From Archangium lansingense (GTDB lineage Bacteria; Myxococcota; Myxococcia; Myxococcales; Myxococcaceae): DNA of 64,000 nucleotides. The DNA is taken from the NCBI RefSeq assembly GCF_026626635.1, contig NZ_JAPNKA010000001.1, positions 8,184,001 to 8,248,000 of the forward strand, read 5' to 3'. Below the pieces are notes generated by a model. That model searched no databases. It had not been told where the DNA came from and saw only the letters and a program-made list of their open reading frames with translations. The position numbers and the translations under genes were made by a program. Below, piece by piece: positions 16,901-25,289 of this stretch (its first letter is position 1; the number at the start of each line of letters is the position of its first letter).

Positions 16901-17543
16901 CTCGGAACGCGTCTGCGGTCTCCTGGGGGAAGAGGGCGAAATCGTCGTGGCCGAGAAGCTCCTCGCGCGAGCGCTCCAACAGCTCCTGCTGGTGGCGGTT
17001 GACGACGAAATAGCGGCCCTCGGTGTCCTTGGCGTAGATGGCGGCGGGGGCATGGTCCAACAACTCCTGGAGCCGGACCTCGTTGAGCCGCTGCGCCGCC
17101 TCCCGCTGGTAGGTGTACTCGTCCACCGCCTCGGCGATGCCGTGGGAGAAGAAGGCGACGAGCGCCCGGTGCTCGGCCATGGTGACGCGCGCACCCGACT
17201 GCTCCACCAGGTCGAGGATGCACTCGTGCAGCAGGCCGTACTCCCGCACCAACACCGCCAGGTCGAAGCCGATGCGCAGGCGCTGGCGGCCGTGCTCCCG
17301 GGCCTCGGTGCTCTCCCGCGGTACCGCGGCGGCGCCCCCCTGCCCGGCCCGGTGCAGTGCCGTCGCCAGCTCCCGGAGGTAGTCGCCGATGTGGTCCTCC
17401 AGTGCGCCCTGGTCGTGAGGCGCCGGGGCCAGCTCTTCGCTCAGCCGCTCCACCCAGTGCTGCACGAGGTCGTCATGCCGGGCTACCAGCACCTCCACCA
17501 ACGAGGCCGGCTGGGACTCAGGCCGATGCGTCTCGAGATTCAT
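13971..17543 (-). CDS. Multi-PAS sensor histidine kinase (orphan)
   Basis: 1190 residues from the ATG at 17541-17543, which has GGGGGAGGAAA upstream. No signal peptide or membrane segment, so it is cytoplasmic. Domains in order: RsbRD-like N-terminal helical domain (~5-150), five PAS domains (~160-280, 290-410, 420-540, 545-665, 670-785), GAF (~790-950), HisKA with the phospho-acceptor His in IVSHDLRTPLNAI (~973), and HATPase with NLVGNALQHSP (N box) and GSLGLGLFITRQ (G box). It should autophosphorylate in response to small ligands, redox or light-like cues sensed by the PAS/GAF array. No response regulator gene is adjacent and no receiver domain is fused. The antisense strand is also open for nearly the full length, a G+C artefact. 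Confidence 0.93.
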   Translation of the reverse strand: MNLETHRPESQPASLVEVLVARHDDLVQHWVERLSEELAPAPHDQGALEDHIGDYLRELATALHRAGQGGAAAVPRESTEAREHGRQRLRIGFDLAVLVREYGLLHECILDLVEQSGARVTMAEHRALVAFFSHGIAEAVDEYTYQREAAQRLNEVRLQELLDHAPAAIYAKDTEGRYFVVNRHQQELLERSREELLGHDDFALFPQETADAFRASDARVLAGHTCVTEEVVHRPSGPRMYLTVKFPLPGDEGSPAAIGGISTDITERKEAESARAQLLRESEAQFERLGALFQLSSVMMLVFKGPEHIVTLANPAVISRRGRDIVSKPLREAIPEFVEQGYGELIDNVYRTGGPVSGNEAPVWVAPPGGGAPEEAFFNFVYTPIHAPDGQVEGVVVHGVEVTELVRARRKAEEALVLLDTLLTTAPVGLSFLDRDLRYVRVNQMLADILGVPTGQILGRTVDELAPDMAGQLVPIRRQVLETGQPVFGQEVTGTTPATGGEVHHWLFNHAPVRNRAGEVILVASAVLDITERRRAENATEERFRLLVEGVEDYAIFMLDPEGRVTSWNPGAERIKGWKASEVLGRPMSLFYLPGDVVAGVPEEALRLAGTEGQYRTEVSLLRKDGSRFWADVLLTALRDERGGLRGFAMIARDISPRRQAEEVLRATAQRLQAILETAVDGILTIDEWGVIQSINPATVRIFGHPPEQLLGRDIRHLVPEPYLSSLLPPGAHKPLGGGREVRGRRKDGSLFPLELSVSETRLSQGRFFTCIVRDITARKHAEEAQALFVQVGTLLSQSLDVHTTLKSLASLVVSHLADYCLVDLLGEDGQLQRLEVAAREPERQALIRRSMPSPLPLGRSSALLRVLESGVPLAEPEPSPERLEALAGDPEYRALLEALGLRSLLLVPLVARGRKLGLISFAWIQPRATCAMTNQEVARGVADRAAMALDNARLYQQAQEAIRVREDVVAIVSHDLRTPLNAISLSATSLLKRGDVDERTAQAAGRIRAASDRASRMIRDLLDFNQARMRGIPVHHEPLDFHEHVLRVVKEVRSAHPDRYIAFHSSGEGRGEWDGDRLAQVVTNLVGNALQHSPAGTPVRVSTRSEGSSLLLEVHNENAGRAIPPELMANLFEPYRRGPGAGARQGSLGLGLFITRQIVLAHDGGIEVRSTLEEGTTFTVRLPRHPGPR

Positions 17544-18122
17544 GGTGGCTTTCCTCCCCCGGCAGTGGAGACAACGGCTCCATCCGATGGAGATAACAGC
17601 GCATGGGCGGAGGATTCCCCCAGTGCACCAGCGGGCGGACATGGGAGGGCATCTCCGCTCGTCGTTACCGCCCCGGGGGGCAGGTCCCACACGCCGGGTG
17701 ACGCGAGGCCTCGGCGGCCCCCTTGCCCGACGGGCGTATAAGAAGGATGGAAGGCCTGTTAAGGGAAATGGCTGGTACAGAGGGGCTGAGGAAGGCCGCT
17801 GACGGGTGGCGCCGAGCTGTGCGCCAGGCCGGTGCACAGGCCGTGCAGCTCCCGTTGGGCACAATCCTGCTCAGGCTGCGCTCCCCACAGGGGCCAGGCA
17901 CAGGGCTTGGGCCTGTGGGCAACTGCGGCCCGGCTCTCAAAACCACGCAACCACCATCCTCTTCATGCGCATCAATCCCATACGCCTCCAGCTCAGTCAG
18001 CTCAGCGTTTCTCGACATGGAGCGGGCCGCGGAACGAGGGGGCCGCGGACCGTGGACGGAGGGTGAACACGGGGAAGAAGGGCCTGGCCTTCCTCCCCCG
18101 CGCTGGCGCGGGGGTTCGAGGC
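17544..18122. other. Non-coding stretch upstream of the PAS kinase
   Basis: About 580 nt without a supported gene. It contains one copy of a ~200-bp dispersed repeat (17761-17950). To the right of the repeat, on the minus strand, a short protein-like start (MSRNAELTELEAYGIDAHEE, ATG at 18016-18018) runs into the repeat and loses its coding character, perhaps a gene cut by the repeat. The kinase promoter should lie at about 17560-17700 but I cannot place it. Confidence 0.4.
17761..17950. repeat. Dispersed ~200-bp repeat, copy A
   Basis: Shares long blocks with 27143-27370 in the same orientation, for example CAGAGGGGCYRAGGARGGCC, GCTGACGGGTGSCGC and GGCTTGGGCCTGTKGGC, in the same order with indels between. 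No ORF is conserved in both. It lies beside an intergenic region, as copy B does. It is probably a non-coding repeat or a small non-autonomous element; an RNA role is possible but unproven. Confidence 0.5.
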
Positions 18123-18479
18123 CTATGTGGCAGTCCTGCGCTGAAGGTTCTTCGCCGTGCCCGACTTCTCACGGCCGGGACGGATCCACGCCAGGTCCTC
18201 GGTGGAGTCGAGGGTCATTGCTGAGTCCCGCTCCGAGTCATTCTTGAATCCCCCCTTCGTCGGGAATCCCGCGTTATGACGGGGACTGTCGAACATGTGG
18301 AAGACAATGGCTGTGGCACCCTTGAGCTTGAGGTAGCTCTGAGCCATCGCATCGGCTCCCCGCGCATCGCCGATGACGAACGTGGCGCCCAGCGCAATGG
18401 CGCGATCGATTCTTGGAGCGTAGTGCTCCTGGAACTCTTGTTCCGACAGGTCGAGATGGCCGCTGATGAAGCAGATCAT
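18123..18479 (-). CDS. Small SLOG/YspA-like Rossmann-fold protein
   Basis: 118 residues. The N-terminal ~60 residues read MICFISGHLDLSEQEFQEHY ... ATFVIGDARGADAMAQSYL. The GDARGAD motif after a short beta strand is typical of the SLOG superfamily (YspA/DprA/LOG-like), which binds nucleotides or related ligands. The C-terminal half is hydrophilic and probably disordered. It is cytoplasmic. SLOG proteins are proposed sensors of nucleotide second messengers or act in nucleotide metabolism; which of these applies is unknown. No strong ribosome-binding site precedes the ATG at 18477-18479. No linked effector gene is seen. Confidence 0.6.
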   Translation of the reverse strand: MICFISGHLDLSEQEFQEHYAPRIDRAIALGATFVIGDARGADAMAQSYLKLKGATAIVFHMFDSPRHNAGFPTKGGFKNDSERDSAMTLDSTEDLAWIRPGREKSGTAKNLQRRTAT

Positions 18480-18580
18480 GATGGCTCACTATCATCAACG
18501 TGCCAGCGAACGCCGCGACCACCATGAGCGGAAATGTCGCTAGCGACTGGGTGCCCGCCAGCCTGGAGGAGCGACCGCCC

Positions 18581-19156
18581 TCAGGGCAGGTGCAGGTCGA
18601 AGCCGAGGCCGGCCTGGGCCGTCAGGGCGGCGCACCGGTAATCGTGGTTGGGGACGATGATGCAGTACTCGGCGCCCACGTCCACCAGCGCCACGAAGCT
18701 GGCGGGCAGCGCCCACCGCAGGCCCGCCACCGCACCCACTCCGTAGCTGGCCATGCCGGGCACGAGGATGGCCCGCAGGCCCAGATGGGGCCGGAGGGCG
18801 CCCTTGCCCAGCAGCAGCCCTCCCTGGAGGTGAAAGGTCGGGGAGAACCTTGGTGGAGAAAAACCCGGATCGCTGTTGAGCAGCGCGCGGGCACTCGCTT
18901 CCAGCCAACCCTGGTGGTAGGCGAGCCCGACCCCCACGGTCCACTGCGAGCCCAGGGCTTCGACGAGGCCGTGGACCTCGGGCCGTACCCAGGCCATGGT
19001 CGCGGGAGCCGCCGGGGGCAGGCGCCGCGGGGCTTCCTCTTGGAGCCTCCGCTCGCGCTCGGCCTCCCTCCGCGCATACTCCCGCTCGGTGTCCACCCGC
19101 TGGCGAATGGCCTCGGCGAGCGCCACCAGTTCGGGGAGGAACCGCACTTCATCCAC
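18581..19156 (-). CDS. Hypothetical protein, possible outer-membrane beta-barrel
   Basis: 191 residues from the GTG at 19154-19156. An N-terminal charged helix (LAEAIRQRVDTEREYARREA) is followed by a Gly/aromatic-rich region with alternating hydrophobic strands: WTVGVGLAYHQGWLEAS, FHLQGGLLLGKGALRPHLGL, AVAGLRWALPASFVALVDVG, ending in a hydrophobic-aromatic tail. This pattern suggests a small beta-barrel. No signal peptide is visible, and coding-like sequence continues in frame upstream without a usable start, so the N-terminus may be truncated or mis-assigned. The start is uncertain. Confidence 0.5.
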   Translation of the reverse strand: MDEVRFLPELVALAEAIRQRVDTEREYARREAERERRLQEEAPRRLPPAAPATMAWVRPEVHGLVEALGSQWTVGVGLAYHQGWLEASARALLNSDPGFSPPRFSPTFHLQGGLLLGKGALRPHLGLRAILVPGMASYGVGAVAGLRWALPASFVALVDVGAEYCIIVPNHDYRCAALTAQAGLGFDLHLP

Positions 19157-19214
19157 CCGCTGTTCGGGGTGCTCCCGCGCCAGCGCGCGCCCATGACGCG
19201 GCCCGCCATGGAAA

Positions 19215-19246
19215 GACGCCCGGGGGCCATGGGGCTCCCGGGCGTC
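19215..19246 (-). terminator. Terminator of the M28 peptidase gene
   Basis: A perfect 10-bp stem GACGCCCGGG / CCCGGGCGTC with a 12-nt loop, followed on the minus strand by TTTCC. It lies 29 nt after the peptidase stop. A close copy of it occurs at 21261-21291. Confidence 0.7.
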
Positions 19247-19274
19247 CGGACTTCAGGGCTGCTTCAGCGCGAGG

Positions 19275-21209
19275 CTAGTAGGTGCCCTTCATCGTCACGT
19301 TGGTGTACGCGCTGTAGCCGTACGAGCAGGCGTACCAGGTGCCAGCGCCCGGGTTGCTGATGGTGCAGCTCTCGGTGCTGCCGCTGAGATACGGACGGCA
19401 GTTGTAGGAGCTGGTGGTCGGAGCGGAGCCGAACTTCACGTACAGGTCCGCGTCACCCGTGGTGCCCGTCTTGCCCGTCTGGTTGAAAACCACGCTCGTC
19501 TTGCCCGCCGGCACGACCAGCGTATTGCAGGTCCACGCGCTCCTGGCGCCCGAGTACTGGGCCGACTCCACCCCGTTGGTCAGCGTGCCACCGCCGCCGC
19601 CACCGCCACCGGTGCTGTACGCGCCCTTGAGCGACATGCCCGAGGCGGCCGAGTAGCCGTTGAGCTTCACGTAGTACGTGCCAGCGCTCGGGGTGGCGAA
19701 GGTGCAGGTCTCCACGTTGCCGGACTTGTACGGACGGCAGTCATAGGAGGAGCTGGTCGGCTCGGCGCCGAACTTCACGTGCATGTCGGCGTCACCCGTG
19801 CCGCCGCTCAGGTCGAACGTCAGGTTGCTGGCGCCCGAGGGCACTTCCAGGGTGTAGGCGCAGCTCCACTCGCCCGTGGCCACGGAGATGCCGGACACCG
19901 TCACGCCGTTGGAGAGCGTCACCGGCGTGCAGGTCGGGGGCGGAGTGCCATCGTCCACCGGCGGCGGGGTGTTGCCGGTGGTGGCGCCCTTGGCCAGCTC
20001 GCCCAGGAAGGACACCGCCAGCTTGGAGAACTTCACCGAGTTGGCCGCCGTGCCGCCCATGAAGGTCAGCGTGTCGCCCGTGGTGTGGATCTGCGGGTTG
20101 GACGTGCTCATCGTCGCCTCGAAGGGCATCGACGCGGCGAAGCCCCTGGAGTGCCACGAGGCGTGGTCCGAGCAGCCGTAGCCGCACGAGATGTTGGTGT
20201 ACGTCAGCCCCGGCTGGTACGTGGAGATGAGGCTGGTGACGAAGGAGTTCTGCGCCGCGTTGGTGTTGTCCGTCACCATCGCGAAGTCGTAGCTGGAGCC
20301 CTTGTAGTTCGTCATGTCCAGCTGCAGCACGCCCACCACGTTCACCCCGTTGGTCACGTGCCAGGCGGCGATGTCGGCCGAGCCCTTGAGGCCCACCTCC
20401 TCGGCGGCATAGGCCATGAACTTCACCGTGCGCGCCGGCTGGTAGCCATTGGCCATGGCCACCCGGAAGGCCTCGGTGAGCGAGGCCACGCCCGAGGCGT
20501 CGTCATCCGCGCCCGGCGCCGCGGCGGTGGAGCCGCTCTGGTTGATGGAGTCCAGGTGACCGCCAATCACCACCACCTCGTTGGGGTGCGTGGTGCCGGT
20601 GATGGTGGCGATGACGGACGGCTGCGGCGAGACGGAGCTCGCATGCGTGAAGAACGCGACCTGCACGTCGCTGCGCCCGTTGGCGATGGTGGTCCACTCG
20701 TTCTTCAGCCACGTGGCCGCGTCGGTGCCCGACTGCTGGTTGTAGCGGCGCGACGTCCAGTTGGTGGACAGCGAGTTGATGGTGTTGCGGATGTTGAGCT
20801 CCTCCACCTGAGCCAGCATCACGTTCACCGACGCGCTGTTGTTGAGCGAGTAGCCCACCAGCGACGCCAGGGACTGCGAAGCGCTGGTGCTGGTGCCCTC
20901 GGCGGCCGCGCGAGCCTCCGCCTCGGTGTCATGGGCGAGGAAGCCCGCGCACCGGTTGAGCTTGTCGTGCATCGCCTCGGACAGCGTCTCCAGCCGCGAC
21001 TCGGGCACGCGCAGCACCGCCACGCCCCCCTTCTCCATCGCCGGCTTGGGCAGCGTCAGGCCCTTCTCCTTGAAGGAGGCGCGCACCGGCTCCAGCGCGT
21101 CCGTCCCGATGGTGATCCACACCTCCTTCTGCTTCGGGGGGGCCTCCGCGAATGCGGGGGCGGCACACGCGAGCCAGGCGACAACCGGTCCGAACTTCCT
21201 CATTCCCAT
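19275..21209 (-). CDS. Secreted M28-family zinc aminopeptidase with two C-terminal PPC domains
   Basis: 644 residues from the ATG at 21207-21209 (AGGAG 7 nt upstream). The signal peptide is VVAWLACAAPAFA (about 7-20). A ~115-residue propeptide-like region follows, then the M28 catalytic domain. Metal and catalytic motifs are VIGGHLDSIN (His), PGADDDASGV (bridging Asp), YAAEEVGLKG (Glu pair), LQLDMTNY (Asp), HTTGDT (His). The family removes N-terminal residues from peptides using two zinc ions. Residues ~420-640 are two bacterial pre-peptidase C-terminal (PPC) domains, each ending with SYDCRPY or SYNCRPY and a GTYY/GTWY strand, common in secreted myxobacterial proteases. It is likely an extracellular enzyme for predatory protein digestion. 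A decayed duplicate of its 3' end lies upstream. Confidence 0.92.
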   Translation of the reverse strand: MGMRKFGPVVAWLACAAPAFAEAPPKQKEVWITIGTDALEPVRASFKEKGLTLPKPAMEKGGVAVLRVPESRLETLSEAMHDKLNRCAGFLAHDTEAEARAAAEGTSTSASQSLASLVGYSLNNSASVNVMLAQVEELNIRNTINSLSTNWTSRRYNQQSGTDAATWLKNEWTTIANGRSDVQVAFFTHASSVSPQPSVIATITGTTHPNEVVVIGGHLDSINQSGSTAAAPGADDDASGVASLTEAFRVAMANGYQPARTVKFMAYAAEEVGLKGSADIAAWHVTNGVNVVGVLQLDMTNYKGSSYDFAMVTDNTNAAQNSFVTSLISTYQPGLTYTNISCGYGCSDHASWHSRGFAASMPFEATMSTSNPQIHTTGDTLTFMGGTAANSVKFSKLAVSFLGELAKGATTGNTPPPVDDGTPPPTCTPVTLSNGVTVSGISVATGEWSCAYTLEVPSGASNLTFDLSGGTGDADMHVKFGAEPTSSSYDCRPYKSGNVETCTFATPSAGTYYVKLNGYSAASGMSLKGAYSTGGGGGGGGTLTNGVESAQYSGARSAWTCNTLVVPAGKTSVVFNQTGKTGTTGDADLYVKFGSAPTTSSYNCRPYLSGSTESCTISNPGAGTWYACSYGYSAYTNVTMKGTY

Positions 21210-21260
21210 ACGCTTCTCCTCGACGCGGGTACTTCTTCGTGAAAGCTCCACTCGAACGAA

Positions 21261-21400
21261 GACGCCCGGGGCCATGCGGCGCCCGGGCGTCCGGACTTCA
21301 GGGCTGCTTCAGCGCGAGGCAGGGAGGGGCTCTCCACCCTCACGTGGGGATACGCGCTGTAGACGTACGCTCAGGCGCACCAGGGCAGCCGGTCCTGCAT
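21261..21400 (-). pseudogene. Degenerate duplicate of the M28 peptidase 3' end and its terminator
   Basis: 21261-21400 matches 19215-19355 in the same orientation. The terminator stem (GACGCCCGGG / CCCGGGCGTC), then CCGGACTTCAGGGCTGCTTC followed by AGCGCGAGG, and then the codons for the last PPC strands (around TACGCGCTGTAG) are all recognisable but interrupted by changes. This is the leftover of a second tandem copy of the peptidase gene whose body has been deleted. Confidence 0.7.
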
Positions 21401-21836
21401 TCAGCAGGAAGCATGCCACTCCATAAAGGCGTGGAATTCCACTCAGGTGCTGTTTGCTGGGCGCGCGGAGTGGAGCATGGACCTTCCACGTGCCCGGGGC
21501 ATTCTGTATTGAAGCGTGACAGAACCGGGACCAAGGGCGCCAAATGACGGGAGATTCCGTGCTGGCGCCCCCTGTCCGCGTTTCAATCACTTCCGGAGGA
21601 GCAGAGGTCCTCTTCGACCCCGCCTGTCCTCCAGGCTCGCGCGGTGGAACGCGGAGGCCTTCTAGCAAACTCTTGAAGTCCAGACAATCCGGGCACCTGG
21701 CCTGGAGAATGCCTGCAATACATTGCCATCCCACTCACGGCGGGAGAAATCATGAGAGCCCAATACACTTCTGGCGTGGGTTCGCCCCAACTGTGCGCCC
21801 GGTCGGTGGAGAGGTAGCGTAGGCCCACCGTCCCTC
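21401..21836. other. Non-coding stretch before the propeller kinase
   Basis: About 435 nt between divergent transcription units. I see no gene or strong hairpin. It should contain the promoter of the 21837 kinase; the segment near 21700-21780 is the most A+T-rich part. Confidence 0.35.
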
Positions 21837-24800
21837 ATGCCCCCTGCCCTCCGCGGATTCTGGAACGAGTCCCGCCCCGCCCCTGACGGGCTCCGGGTCC
21901 GAGTGAGCGTGCTGGCCACTCGGGTGCTGCTGGGCCTCCTGCTGGCAGCCGCCGGGAGTGCCTGGGCCCTGGAGCCGGGCAAGGCGTTGACCCAGTTCCC
22001 TTCCCGCACCTGGCAGACGGAGGACGGGCTGCCGCAGAACAGCATCCTGTCCCTCGTCCAGACGGCGGACGGCTACCTCTGGGGCGGCACCTATGAGGGG
22101 CTGGTGCGCTTCGACGGCGTGCGCTTCACCGTCTTCGACCCGGAGAACACGCCGGCCCTCCCGGATCGCTTCATCTGGGGCCTCGCCCGCGGCCAGGACG
22201 GGACGCTGTGGATCGGCACGGGCTCGGGGCTCGCCGGCATGCGGGAGGGCACCTTCTTCCGCGTCACCCCACCCCAGGGCATCACCCTGCGCAACCTGCG
22301 CCACCTGCTGCCCGCCCGGGATGGGAGCCTGTGGATCACCACGGCCGGTCACGGGCTGCTGCGTCTCTTCCAGGGACACTTCCAGGTGTGGAAGGCCGGA
22401 GACGGGCTCGGCAGCGATCACGTGGATGCGCTCGCCGAGGACACGGCCGGGAATCTCTGGGTGGCCTCGCAGGGCGGCCTGCTGCGATGGGACGGCGCCA
22501 CTTTCCAGAAGGGGCCCGCCTTCGCGGACACGGCTTCCCGGGTGCTGTCGCTCGCGCTGGACCGGGACGGCGCCCTCTGGGCCGGCACCCTGAATGGACT
22601 CGTGTACCGGCTGCGGGACGGGATGATGCACCCGGTGCCCGAGGCGAGCCTGCCGGGCACCCCCATCGGGGTCCTGCTCGTGGACCGGCCGGGCACGCTC
22701 TGGGTAGGGAGCACGGACCGCGGGCTGTTGCGCCTGACCCACGGCCAGCGCTCCGTCCTGGAAACCCCCTCTGGGCTGGAAGGTGACGCGGTCCACGCCC
22801 TGCTGGAGGACGCCGAGGGCAACCTCTGGGTGGGGACGGAGTCGCGGGGACTGCACCGCCTCAAGGATGGGCTCTTCTCCCCGTACGGCCGCCCCGAGGG
22901 GGTGGTGCACGACATGATGGCCGCCCTTCACGAGTCCCGCGACGGCAGCCTCTGGTTCGCCACCCTGGGCGGTGGCATCACCCGCCTGAAGGAGGGGGAG
23001 CTGACGCACTGGACGACGCGCGAAGGGCTCCCCAGCAACCGGGTCCTCTCCATCGCCGAGGCGCGGGACGGCGGCCTCTGGCTCGGCACCCAGCGAGGCG
23101 TGAGCCGCTGGCAGGCGGGGACGATCACCCGCTCACTCGGAGAGGCCGAGGGACTGCACGGGGGCGTGCGCACCGTCCACGAGGATGAGCAAGGCACCCT
23201 CTGGGCCGGAACCCATCTGGGGCTCGCCCGATGGAATGGGAAACGCTTCGAGCTGCTCTCGCCACGGGACGGGGGGCCCGGCGCCTCCATCACCGTGCTG
23301 CACCCGCGGGCCGCGGGAGGTTTCTGGGTGGGGACCGGCAACGGCGGCCTGGGCTACGTACAGGCGAGCCGCCTCGTTCCCCTGGCGTCCGGGGAGAAAC
23401 CGCTCGCCGGCTCCATCCTGACGATCCACGAGGAGGCTGACGGCACGCTCTGGATCGGCTCCACCGCGGGCCTCTTCCGATGGAAGGCGGGGCGCCTCAC
23501 GCGCTTCACCCGGGCCGAGGGGCTCTTCGACGACATGATCCTCCAGGCCATGCCCGATGGGCGCGGCAGCCTGTGGGTGGGCTGCAACAAGGGCATCTTC
23601 CGCGTCTCCCTGGAGGAGCTGGAAGCGGTGGCCGAGGGCCGGCTCGCACGGGTCCGCTCGCGACTGTTTGGGACGGACGACGGGATGCGCTCCCCGGAGT
23701 GCAACTCCGTGGGGTGGCCGTCCGGGCTGCGCACCCGGGATGGGCGGCTGTGGTTCGCCACCATCCGCGGCGCCGTCGCCTACGAGCCGGAGCACGAGGT
23801 AGCGCCTGTGGCCTCGCCGCCACCGGTGCTGCTCGAGGAGGTCCGGGTGGATGGGCGGACCGTGCCCGCCTCCCAGTGGGGTCACATCCCTCCCGGCGCG
23901 GAGCGAGTGGAGCTCCACTACACGTCCCCGAGCCTGGGAGCGCCGCAGCGCCTGCGCTTCCGCTACCAACTCGAGGGCCTCGACAAGGACTGGGTGGAGG
24001 CCGGGCCGGAGCAGCGCAAGGCCGACTACACCCACCTGCCGCCGGGGGAGTACCGGTTCCGAGTCATGGCGCTCTCGGTGGAGGACGGCCAGACGACACC
24101 TGTCGCGGAGCTGAGGCTCCAGCAGCAGCCCCGCTTCCACGAGACGCTCCTCTTCCGGGCGGCCTGCGCGCTGGCGGGGGCGCTTGTCATCGCCGGTGGG
24201 GTGTGGCTGCGCCTGCGCGGACACCGCCTGCGCGAGCGCCAGCTCCAGGCGCGTGTCGAGGAGCGCACCACCGAGCTGAGCGCCCGCCTCCAGGAGCTCC
24301 AGGACACCCGGGAGCGGCTCGTCCAGGCGGAGAAGATGGCCGCGGTGGGGACGCTCGCCTCGGGCGTCGGGCATGAGATCAACAACCCGCTCGCCTTCAT
24401 CATCTCCAACCTCAACTACGTGACGGGGGAGCTGCGAGAGCTCACGAAGCGAGAGGAGGAGTCCGAGCGCTGGCAGGAGGTGGAGCAGGCGCTCTCCGAG
24501 GCGAAGGTGGGCGCGGAGCGGGTGCGCCGCATCGTGGCGGACCTGCGGACCTTGGCCCGCGCCCAGCGGGAGCCCTCGAAGGAGGTGGACCTCCATGCGC
24601 TGCTCGACGTGTCCCTGGCGACGGCGGACGGGCAGCTCCGCCCCCGGGCCCGGGTGGTGAAGGAGTATGGGACGCCGCCGACGGTGCTCGGTGACGAGAC
24701 GCGGCTGGGCCAGGTCTTCCTCCACCTGCTCGTCAACGCCGCCCAGGCCATCCCCGAGGGAGGCTCGGACCAGAACGAGGTGCGTGTCACCACGCGCCGG

Positions 24801-25046
24801 GACGAGCGGGGGCACGCCGTCATCGAGGTGAGCGACACGGGGGTGGGAATTCCCGCCGAGGTGCTGCCGCACATCTTCGAGCCCTTCTTCACCACGAAAC
24901 CCGTGGGCGAGGGGACCGGGCTCGGCCTGTCCATCTGCCACACCCACCTGAAGGCCATGGGCGGCGACATCCAGGTGCGGAGCGAGCCGGGACGCGGCAC
25001 CACCTTCGCGGTCACCCTCCCCCCTTGCGCCTGGGAGTATCGGTAG
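21837..25046 (+). CDS. Two-component sensor kinase with periplasmic beta-propeller and Y_Y_Y domain
   Basis: 1069 residues. A signal peptide or anchor (VLLGLLLAAAGSAWA, ~30-45) precedes a large periplasmic region. Residues ~50-675 are repeated propeller blades, each with a DGxLWxGT-like strand (GYLWGGTYEG, GTLWIGTGSG, GNLWVGTESR, GSLWVGCNKG), the two-component regulator propeller. Residues ~680-765 are the Y_Y_Y domain (LRFRYQLEGLDKDWVEAG, TYLPPGEYRFRV-like). One membrane helix follows (~770-795), then a coiled coil, HisKA with GVGHEINNPLAF (His ~846), and HATPase with LLVNAAQAIPEGG and GTGLGLSICHTHLKAMGG. Such kinases in Bacteroidetes sense poly- or oligosaccharides. Here the ligand is unknown and there is no fused receiver or adjacent regulator. 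The start could be a GTG about 20 codons downstream. Confidence 0.92.
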   Translation: MPPALRGFWNESRPAPDGLRVRVSVLATRVLLGLLLAAAGSAWALEPGKALTQFPSRTWQTEDGLPQNSILSLVQTADGYLWGGTYEGLVRFDGVRFTVFDPENTPALPDRFIWGLARGQDGTLWIGTGSGLAGMREGTFFRVTPPQGITLRNLRHLLPARDGSLWITTAGHGLLRLFQGHFQVWKAGDGLGSDHVDALAEDTAGNLWVASQGGLLRWDGATFQKGPAFADTASRVLSLALDRDGALWAGTLNGLVYRLRDGMMHPVPEASLPGTPIGVLLVDRPGTLWVGSTDRGLLRLTHGQRSVLETPSGLEGDAVHALLEDAEGNLWVGTESRGLHRLKDGLFSPYGRPEGVVHDMMAALHESRDGSLWFATLGGGITRLKEGELTHWTTREGLPSNRVLSIAEARDGGLWLGTQRGVSRWQAGTITRSLGEAEGLHGGVRTVHEDEQGTLWAGTHLGLARWNGKRFELLSPRDGGPGASITVLHPRAAGGFWVGTGNGGLGYVQASRLVPLASGEKPLAGSILTIHEEADGTLWIGSTAGLFRWKAGRLTRFTRAEGLFDDMILQAMPDGRGSLWVGCNKGIFRVSLEELEAVAEGRLARVRSRLFGTDDGMRSPECNSVGWPSGLRTRDGRLWFATIRGAVAYEPEHEVAPVASPPPVLLEEVRVDGRTVPASQWGHIPPGAERVELHYTSPSLGAPQRLRFRYQLEGLDKDWVEAGPEQRKADYTHLPPGEYRFRVMALSVEDGQTTPVAELRLQQQPRFHETLLFRAACALAGALVIAGGVWLRLRGHRLRERQLQARVEERTTELSARLQELQDTRERLVQAEKMAAVGTLASGVGHEINNPLAFIISNLNYVTGELRELTKREEESERWQEVEQALSEAKVGAERVRRIVADLRTLARAQREPSKEVDLHALLDVSLATADGQLRPRARVVKEYGTPPTVLGDETRLGQVFLHLLVNAAQAIPEGGSDQNEVRVTTRRDERGHAVIEVSDTGVGIPAEVLPHIFEPFFTTKPVGEGTGLGLSICHTHLKAMGGDIQVRSEPGRGTTFAVTLPPCAWEYR

Positions 25047-25289
25047 GGAGGAAGGCCTTCCATGAGGAGGCCGCTGCACATTGGGATCCGAACCGACCGG
25101 GTGCTGCCATCTGTTGAGCGAGCTCGAAGCTCCCAGGCCTTCAACGCAGTCACCCGGACGGGGCGGTTCGTGGTTTCTCGAACAGGTACCTGCCCTGGCC
25201 AAGGCACCGCGACCTTCGCACGCCTGCGCGCGTTCCCCCCAGGCGGGCCTCTGGCTCCGTCCAGCAGGCCACCCCCTGTGTCAGGGGCC

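Noticed and set aside
13932..17741. Long plus-strand open frame across the PAS kinase gene
   Set aside because: It is an antisense shadow caused by very high G+C third positions; its translation is low-complexity His/Gly/Ala/Arg without domains.
21780..21815. Third copy of the dispersed repeat near 21790
   Set aside because: Only about 20 nt resemble part of copy A (around 17815-17830); too short to be significant.
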